DNA of 64,000 bases, taken from contig CAZVME010000001.1 in NCBI GenBank assembly GCA_964628835.1, positions 65,127 to 129,126 of the forward strand, given 5' to 3'. The stretch comes from JAAGZL01 sp964628835 (GTDB taxonomy: Bacteria > Pseudomonadota > Gammaproteobacteria > Chromatiales > Chromatiaceae). A model generated the notes under the pieces. That model saw only the letters and a list, made by a program, of their open reading frames with translations, searched no databases and had not been told where the DNA came from. A program made the translations under genes and the position numbers. Each line of letters starts with the position of its first letter. Position 1 is the stretch's first letter. Below, piece after piece: positions 58,888 to 64,000 of the stretch.

Positions 58888-60291
58888 TCAGAGATCTCTA
58901 ACATCCACAAAATGGCCTGTCACCGCGGCAGCGGCGGCCATTTCCGGGCTCACCAGATGGGTGCGCCCACCCTGCCCCTGCCGCCCCTCGAAGTTGCGGT
59001 TGGAGGTGGAGGCGCAACGATCACCTGGTGCCAAACGGTCAGCATTCATGGCCAGACACATGGAACAGCCAGGCTCACGCCATTCAAAACCAGCCTCAAT
59101 GAAGATCTTATCCAGCCCCTCTTCCTGAGCCTGCTGCTTCACCAATCCAGTACCAGGAACCACCAACGCCTGATGTATATTGGATGCAACCTTACGCCCT
59201 TTTACCACTACAGCAGCAGCTCGCAGGTCCTCGATGCGACCATTGGTGCAGGAACCAATAAATACGTGATCCGGCCGGATATCCACCAGTTTGGTTCCGG
59301 CTTCCAGACCCATATACTCCAGGGCGCGGCGCATGCCCTGGGCCTTTACCTGGTCTGTCTCATCATCCGGGTTTGGTACCACGGAGCCGATGGGTAGCAC
59401 CATCTCCGGGGAGGTCCCCCAAGTGAGCTGCGGTTCAATACTGGCGGCATCAATCTCCAACACTGCATCAAACTCAGCACCCTCATCACTGTGATAGTTG
59501 CGCCAGGCAGCCACCGCCTGCTCCCACTGTTCACTCTGTGGTGCATAGGGGCGACCTTTCAGATAGTCGATGGTGGTGTCATCCACTGCCACGATACCGG
59601 CGCGGGCTCCGGCCTCAATGGCCATGTTGCACACGGTGAGACGACCCTCCATGCTGAGGTTGCGCATGGCTTCCCCGGCAAACTCAATCACGTAGCCGGT
59701 GCCACCTGCGGTACCCAGCATACCGATGACTGCCAGGGTGATGTCCTTGGCGGTGACACCCTTGCCCAGTTCGCCATCCACCTTCACCAGCATGGACTTG
59801 GACTTTTTCTGGATCAGGCACTGGGTGGCCAGCACATGCTCCACCTCAGAGGTACCGATACCGAAGGCCAAGGCGCCAAACGCGCCATGGGTGGCGGTAT
59901 GGGAGTCACCACACACCACGGTCATTCCCGGCAGGATCGCCCCCTGCTCAGCGCCCATCACATGCACCACACCCTGGCGGATATCGTTCATGCCAAACTC
60001 GGTAACCCCAAACTCTTCACAATTCTTTCCCAGGGTCTCCACCTGCAGGCGGGCAATGGGGTCATCTATACCCTGATTGCGTCCTAAAGTTGGGACATTG
60101 TGATCAGGGGTAGCAATGGTGGCACTAGTACGCCACAGCTTGCGCCCGGCCATGCGCAGACCTTCAAACGCCTGCGGGGAAGTGACCTCGTGCACCAGTT
60201 GCCTATCGATATACAGCAGTACGGTGCCATCACCATCGGTACGGACCACATGGTCGTCCCAAAGCTTGTCATAGAGAGTTTTTCTGCTCAT
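58888..60291 (-). CDS. leuC: 3-isopropylmalate dehydratase large subunit
   Basis: 467 residues. 4Fe-4S ligands in FIGSCTNGR and in EPGCSMCLAMN, and the substrate signatures VCGDSHTATHGAFGALAFGI and STSNRNFEGRQG. Aconitase-family isomerisation of 2- to 3-isopropylmalate. First gene of the leu set, divergent from a LysR regulator. Confidence 0.97.
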   Translation of the reverse strand: MSRKTLYDKLWDDHVVRTDGDGTVLLYIDRQLVHEVTSPQAFEGLRMAGRKLWRTSATIATPDHNVPTLGRNQGIDDPIARLQVETLGKNCEEFGVTEFGMNDIRQGVVHVMGAEQGAILPGMTVVCGDSHTATHGAFGALAFGIGTSEVEHVLATQCLIQKKSKSMLVKVDGELGKGVTAKDITLAVIGMLGTAGGTGYVIEFAGEAMRNLSMEGRLTVCNMAIEAGARAGIVAVDDTTIDYLKGRPYAPQSEQWEQAVAAWRNYHSDEGAEFDAVLEIDAASIEPQLTWGTSPEMVLPIGSVVPNPDDETDQVKAQGMRRALEYMGLEAGTKLVDIRPDHVFIGSCTNGRIEDLRAAAVVVKGRKVASNIHQALVVPGTGLVKQQAQEEGLDKIFIEAGFEWREPGCSMCLAMNADRLAPGDRCASTSNRNFEGRQGQGGRTHLVSPEMAAAAAVTGHFVDVRDL

Positions 60292-60372
60292 TGTCTGAAT
60301 ACCTTATCTGTAGATGTCTGAATACTAATCCCCCTCTAGATATAAAACAAATTCATCTTATTTATGCATCTC

Positions 60373-60387
60373 ATTCCATTATGGAAT
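60373..60387. promoter_or_regulatory. Candidate LysR operator between leuC and its divergent regulator
   Basis: ATTCCA-TTA-TGGAAT, a 15-bp palindrome with the T-N11-A form preferred by LysR-type regulators, placed 82 bases from the leuC start and 190 bases from the regulator start. Confidence 0.5.
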
Positions 60388-60576
60388 ACAATTACTATGG
60401 GTTGCGGTTGCACTGGAAGCCATGTTGTTTGAGCGACATCAAAGCAACTTCAAGCCAAAATACAAATTTATCGAACCAAGACGCCAAGTAAACTTAAGTA
60501 ATACCATTTTTAACCCTGCGTTCTTTGCATCTTGGCGAGAAACTGACGCGTATAGAGACATAGCTGAGATGTATTT

Positions 60577-61455
60577 ATGGACATTAATACCCTAAAGGCC
60601 TTCGTGGCCGTGGCCGATAGCAGCTCCTTCTCCCTGGCGGCAGAGCGTATCTACCTGACCCAGTCTGCGGTGAGCAAGCGCATTGCGGCACTGGAGGCGG
60701 AGTTGGGGGTAAAGCTGTTTGATCGCATGGGCAGGCGCACCAGCCTGAACGAGGCGGGACGCAGGCTGCTGCCACGGGCCACTAACATGTTGCAGGAGAT
60801 GGAGGACATCCAGCGCTCCATCTCCAACCTTTCCGGTGATGTGGGTGGCATCCTGACCATGGGCACCAGCCACCATATCGGCCTGCACCGGCTGCCTACC
60901 GTACTCCGCAGATTCCGCCAGGAGCATCCCGAGGTCCAACTGGATATCCGGTTTCTGGGCTCTGAGGCGGCCTGCCACGCAGTGGCTCAAGGCAAACTTG
61001 AACTGGGGATTGTCACCCTGCCCACTGACATCCCCCCCAATCTCACCATCACCAAGATCTGGCACGACCAGCTTAACCTGGTGGTGAGTGGAGAACACCC
61101 ACTGGCCAACATACCCCACCCTACCCTGGAAGAGTTGGTGAAACACCCAGCCCTGCTCCCCGGCATCGGGACATATACCCGCAACGTCCTGGACCAGGCG
61201 CTGGCCCCGCAGGAGTTGAAGATAGAGGTGGCCATCACCACCAACTATCTGGAGACCCTGAAGATGATGACCAGCACCGGTCTGGGCTGGAGTCTACTCC
61301 CGGATATCATGACTGACAGCAGCGACCTGCACGTAATCAATATTCCCGGATTAAACCTATTCAGGAATCTTGGGGCCATAACCCACAGCTCCCGCACCCT
61401 CTCCAATGCCGCCAACGCCATGTTGGGATTTTGCAGCAAGCAGCCAAACAATTAA
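60577..61455 (+). CDS. LysR family transcriptional regulator
   Basis: 292 residues. Winged HTH at the N-terminus (MDINTLKAFVAVADSSSFSL; AERIYLTQSAVSKRIAALEA) and a type-2 periplasmic-binding effector domain from about residue 90. Divergent transcription from leuC and the palindrome at 60,373 suggest control of leucine biosynthesis, as in several gammaproteobacteria where a LysR gene faces leuC. The effector is not identifiable. Confidence 0.9.
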   Translation: MDINTLKAFVAVADSSSFSLAAERIYLTQSAVSKRIAALEAELGVKLFDRMGRRTSLNEAGRRLLPRATNMLQEMEDIQRSISNLSGDVGGILTMGTSHHIGLHRLPTVLRRFRQEHPEVQLDIRFLGSEAACHAVAQGKLELGIVTLPTDIPPNLTITKIWHDQLNLVVSGEHPLANIPHPTLEELVKHPALLPGIGTYTRNVLDQALAPQELKIEVAITTNYLETLKMMTSTGLGWSLLPDIMTDSSDLHVINIPGLNLFRNLGAITHSSRTLSNAANAMLGFCSKQPNN

Positions 61456-61601
61456 TCACAAACCCGGGTAGAGCATAAAATTCATGCGGGCGCATCTAGG
61501 CACAAGGGAATATTTAACAAAAACTAATATACCAGCAGCCATCTACTCCAGCTCTTATAATCCTTAATAACGTTGGTTAGCCAGCAGAACATTTGAGCCC
61601 T

Positions 61602-63461
61602 ATGGACCTGTCAATCACCACTGAACTTGCATCTCCATCCCTTCACGCCATGGTGGTCATGGCCATCATAGTGTGTGCACTGTTTCTGTTTTCCCGCGAA
61701 GAGTTGCCACTGGCGTCATCCAGTCTGTTTATCCTGGTGGTGCTGGTGCTATTTTTTGAGGTGTTTCCTTTTTCACTTGAAGGCAGGACCCTCACAGCCC
61801 AGCACTTCTTCTCTGGATTCGGCCACGAGGCACTGATTGCGGTCTCGGCCCTGATGATCACCGGACAGGGACTGGTGCGCACCGGCGCACTGGAACCCAT
61901 TGGCCGACAACTTGCACGCTACTGGACCAGCTATCCACGACTCTCCATGCTCGCCACACTGTTCGTGGGGGCAGTGCTCAGCGCCTTCGTCAACAACACA
62001 CCCATAGTAATTTTACTGCTGCCTATCCTCATCAGCGTCTCCCTGCGCACCGGGACCACCGCAGCCCACACCCTGATGCCCATGGGCTTCGCCACCCTGA
62101 TCGGCGGCACCACCACCACCATCGGCACGTCCACCAACCTGCTGGTGGTGTTCGTTGCCATCGACCTGGGACTGGAACAATTCGGGATGTTCGATTTTGC
62201 ACTACCCGCCATGATTGCCGGAACGGTTGGCCTGCTCTATCTGTGGCTTATCGCTCCCAAGCTGATCCCGGAGCGGGAGCCCATGCTCAATTCCACCTCT
62301 CCGCGCATGTTCCGCGCCCAGCTACTTATTGATGAAGAGAGCTTTGCCAATAAGAAGACCATCGCAGAGATCCTGGATAAGACCGATGGCCGCCTGGAGA
62401 TCGAGCAGGTGCTCAGGGGCAATCGGGTCTACTGCCTGGTCACTCTCCCGGATGTAACCATCAAGGCCGGAGACAGAATCGTGGCCTTCGACTCACCAGA
62501 ACGACTCAAGGAGTTCGAGGCCGTGCTTGGGGCCAAACTCTACTCCCAGAACATACCGGTGGATGACCAGCATCCACTGATAAACGACAAGCAACAGATC
62601 GCAGAGGTCGCCGTGGTGTCCGGCTCACCCCTGGAGGGCACTACCATGAACAACTACCAGTTCAGCGCCCGTTACCAGGTGATGGTGCTGGCCCTGCATC
62701 GCGCCGGGATCTGGGCCAAGTACGGATCCAAGACACCGCTGGAACACGCCGAGGATACCCGCCTGCGCAACGGCGACGTAATCCTGCTGCAGGGCTCCAA
62801 GCGCAAGATCAAGCAACTGAAATCCAAGGGTGAACTGCTGGTGTTGGATGCCACCGAGGACCTGGCACACTCTGACAAGGCGCCGGTGGCCTTAACCATT
62901 ATGCTTGGGGTCGTACTGCTGGCCGCTTTTGGAATTCTGAAAATCGCAGTGAGCGCAACCATGGGGGTTCTTCTGATGCTACTGAGCGGATGCCTGCGCT
63001 GGAAGGATGCCAGCCGTGCCCTGAACGCATCGGTAATTATGATCATCGTAACCAGTCTGGCCATGGGACTGGCCCTGGTGGAGACCGGCGGCGCCGAGTA
63101 CCTGGCCTCCGCCTACGTTATGGCAACCAGCGGCCTGCCCCCGGTATACGTGCTCAGTGGCCTATTGTTGCTGATGGCCATACTCACCAATGTGGTCTCC
63201 AACAACGCAGCGGCCGTTATTGGAACCCCCATCGCGATCGGTATTGCGCATCAACTGGGCGCACCGCCCGAGCCGTTCGTGCTGGCAGTCCTGTTCGGGA
63301 CCAATCTCAGCTTCGTCACCCCCATGGCCTATCAAACCAATCTGCTGGTGATGAACGCCGGCAACTACAGCTTTGGAGATTTTGTCCGCGTGGGCCTGCC
63401 CCTGACCCTATTGATGTGGGCCCTGCTCAGCTTTCTGCTGCCATGGCTCTATGGAATGTAG
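61602..63461 (+). CDS. SLC13-family permease with two TrkA-C domains
   Basis: 619 residues from MDLSITTELASPSLHAM (an upstream TTG would add three). Two blocks of transmembrane helices (about 15-215 and 435-615) of the ArsB/NhaD/DASS type flank a soluble part with two RCK_C domains (about 245-325 and 335-410, for example GDRIVAFDSPERL and YQVMVLALHRAG). Signature helix turns VNNTPIVILLLPI and NVVSNNAAAVIGTPI are the inverted-repeat SNT-type motifs of this family. Likely substrates are sulfate, dicarboxylates or other anions with Na+ or H+; sulfate is plausible but not shown. Confidence 0.88.
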   Translation: MDLSITTELASPSLHAMVVMAIIVCALFLFSREELPLASSSLFILVVLVLFFEVFPFSLEGRTLTAQHFFSGFGHEALIAVSALMITGQGLVRTGALEPIGRQLARYWTSYPRLSMLATLFVGAVLSAFVNNTPIVILLLPILISVSLRTGTTAAHTLMPMGFATLIGGTTTTIGTSTNLLVVFVAIDLGLEQFGMFDFALPAMIAGTVGLLYLWLIAPKLIPEREPMLNSTSPRMFRAQLLIDEESFANKKTIAEILDKTDGRLEIEQVLRGNRVYCLVTLPDVTIKAGDRIVAFDSPERLKEFEAVLGAKLYSQNIPVDDQHPLINDKQQIAEVAVVSGSPLEGTTMNNYQFSARYQVMVLALHRAGIWAKYGSKTPLEHAEDTRLRNGDVILLQGSKRKIKQLKSKGELLVLDATEDLAHSDKAPVALTIMLGVVLLAAFGILKIAVSATMGVLLMLLSGCLRWKDASRALNASVIMIIVTSLAMGLALVETGGAEYLASAYVMATSGLPPVYVLSGLLLLMAILTNVVSNNAAAVIGTPIAIGIAHQLGAPPEPFVLAVLFGTNLSFVTPMAYQTNLLVMNAGNYSFGDFVRVGLPLTLLMWALLSFLLPWLYGM

Positions 63462-63473
63462 TGGATAACTAGC

Positions 63474-63905
63474 CTACCCATCCAGCACCGCAACCGTAAT
63501 CCGCGATACCGATACAGTGCGATCTTGTTCATCGCTAATACGCACATCCCACACCTGGGTAGAGCGACCAATGTGGATGGGCGTAGCCCGAGCATATACC
63601 AGACCTGACTTAACCGGACGGACGTGGTTAGCATTCACCTCCAGGCCAACGCATTGCTTCCCCAACGGCGCCGCCATATACGCAGCAATACTGCCAAGGG
63701 TCTCTGCCAGGGCGATGGAAGCACCGCCATGCAGTACCTCCATAGGCATATGGGTCTTGGCACACACCGGCATGGAGCCCTTGATGTAGTCATCACCAAT
63801 CTCGATAACGGACATATCAAGATACTCCACCATGGTGTTTTTCGAATACTGTTCAATCTCCTCCAGGGAGATCAGATTTTTCCAGATAGACACTGCGACC
63901 CTCAT
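63474..63905 (-). CDS. PaaI-type hotdog thioesterase
   Basis: 143 residues (a GTG at 63,893 giving VSIWKN is an alternative start close to the family's usual N-terminus). VLHGGASIALAETLGSIAAY is the hotdog helix with the active-site region, and GLEVNANHVRPVKSGLVYA the following strands, as in YdiI/PaaI (menaquinone or phenylacetate acyl-CoA thioesterases). Convergent with the permease gene, 12 bases between stops. Substrate unknown. Confidence 0.88.
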   Translation of the reverse strand: MRVAVSIWKNLISLEEIEQYSKNTMVEYLDMSVIEIGDDYIKGSMPVCAKTHMPMEVLHGGASIALAETLGSIAAYMAAPLGKQCVGLEVNANHVRPVKSGLVYARATPIHIGRSTQVWDVRISDEQDRTVSVSRITVAVLDG

Positions 63906-64000
63906 TTCAGTTTAATAAATCCATGAAGTAGTCTATTGGACTACTCCACCCCAGTTAAGTATCTAAGCACGACAGGGGTGCAGTTCCTGCTTTCGAATTG

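Noticed and set aside
1..64000. CRISPR arrays
   Set aside because: No regularly spaced identical repeats with unique spacers; the phased repeats at 35,056-35,133 are too short and their spacers too small.
1..64000. Insertion sequences
   Set aside because: No transposase-like protein found on either strand; the only inverted-repeat element (52,512-52,777) is non-coding.

Overview
The window is 64 kb of a gammaproteobacterial chromosome. The evidence is the gene order metZ-purF-cvpA-dedD-folC-accD-trpABF ... truA-fimV-asd-leuBDC, which resembles the Pseudomonas/Chromatiales arrangement, together with yajD, uvrB, FimT-type pilin biogenesis and a PaaI-type thioesterase. Genus cannot be read from the sequence. 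Host genes are moderately GC-rich. The block from 12.9 to 38.2 kb is visibly more AT-rich and was acquired.

Layout. (1) 0.5-12.8 kb, core: yajD; a four-gene MacA/MacB-type export system (adaptor, ATPase, two permeases); two unrecognised proteins, one of which (5359-6366) is an internal duplication; uvrB; an aspartate aminotransferase; a FimT/GspH pseudopilin; and tRNA-Asn(GTT). (2) 12,854-38,196: an integrated element of about 25.3 kb bounded by a 55-bp direct repeat of the tRNA-Asn 3' end. Its right half runs leftward: P4-type integrase, cargo protein, iteron-like repeats, AlpA-like regulator, winged-helix protein with an antisense small RNA candidate, replication initiator, DnaB-type helicase, coiled-coil protein, three proteins that look like a podovirus ejection (internal core) cassette ending in a 1,812-residue polyvalent protein, a DUF5681 (small-terminase-like) protein and a family of small paralogues. 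No capsid, portal, large terminase, tail or lysis gene is visible, so the layout fits a phage satellite better than a complete prophage. The left half is cargo: a PD-(D/E)XK protein and a small ORF each followed by an attC-like site, a secreted histidine/cysteine peptide, several small unknown genes, a DNA-binding excisionase-like protein, a mobile CsrA beside a VPLPA-CTERM surface protein, a NERD-domain protein, secreted proteins, a DUF4258/HTH toxin-antitoxin pair and a fragment of a Y-family DNA polymerase. (3) 38.2-64 kb, core: an RRM-like protein, SprT, then the leftward metZ...trpF cluster (methionine, purine, fatty acid, folate and tryptophan metabolism plus the cell-division SPOR protein DedD), an unrecognised 570-residue protein, truA, a 266-bp inverted-repeat element, fimV, asd, leuBDC, a divergent LysR regulator, an SLC13/TrkA-C transporter and a thioesterase.

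How it fits together. The core clusters are ordinary biosynthesis. The main novelty is the element. It combines integrase, AlpA and a replication module (as in P4/PICI satellites) with ejection-protein-like and TerS-like genes, suggesting a satellite that would borrow a helper's capsid but bring its own packaging specificity and DNA-delivery proteins. That interpretation is inference; the gene content and the att sites are seen directly.
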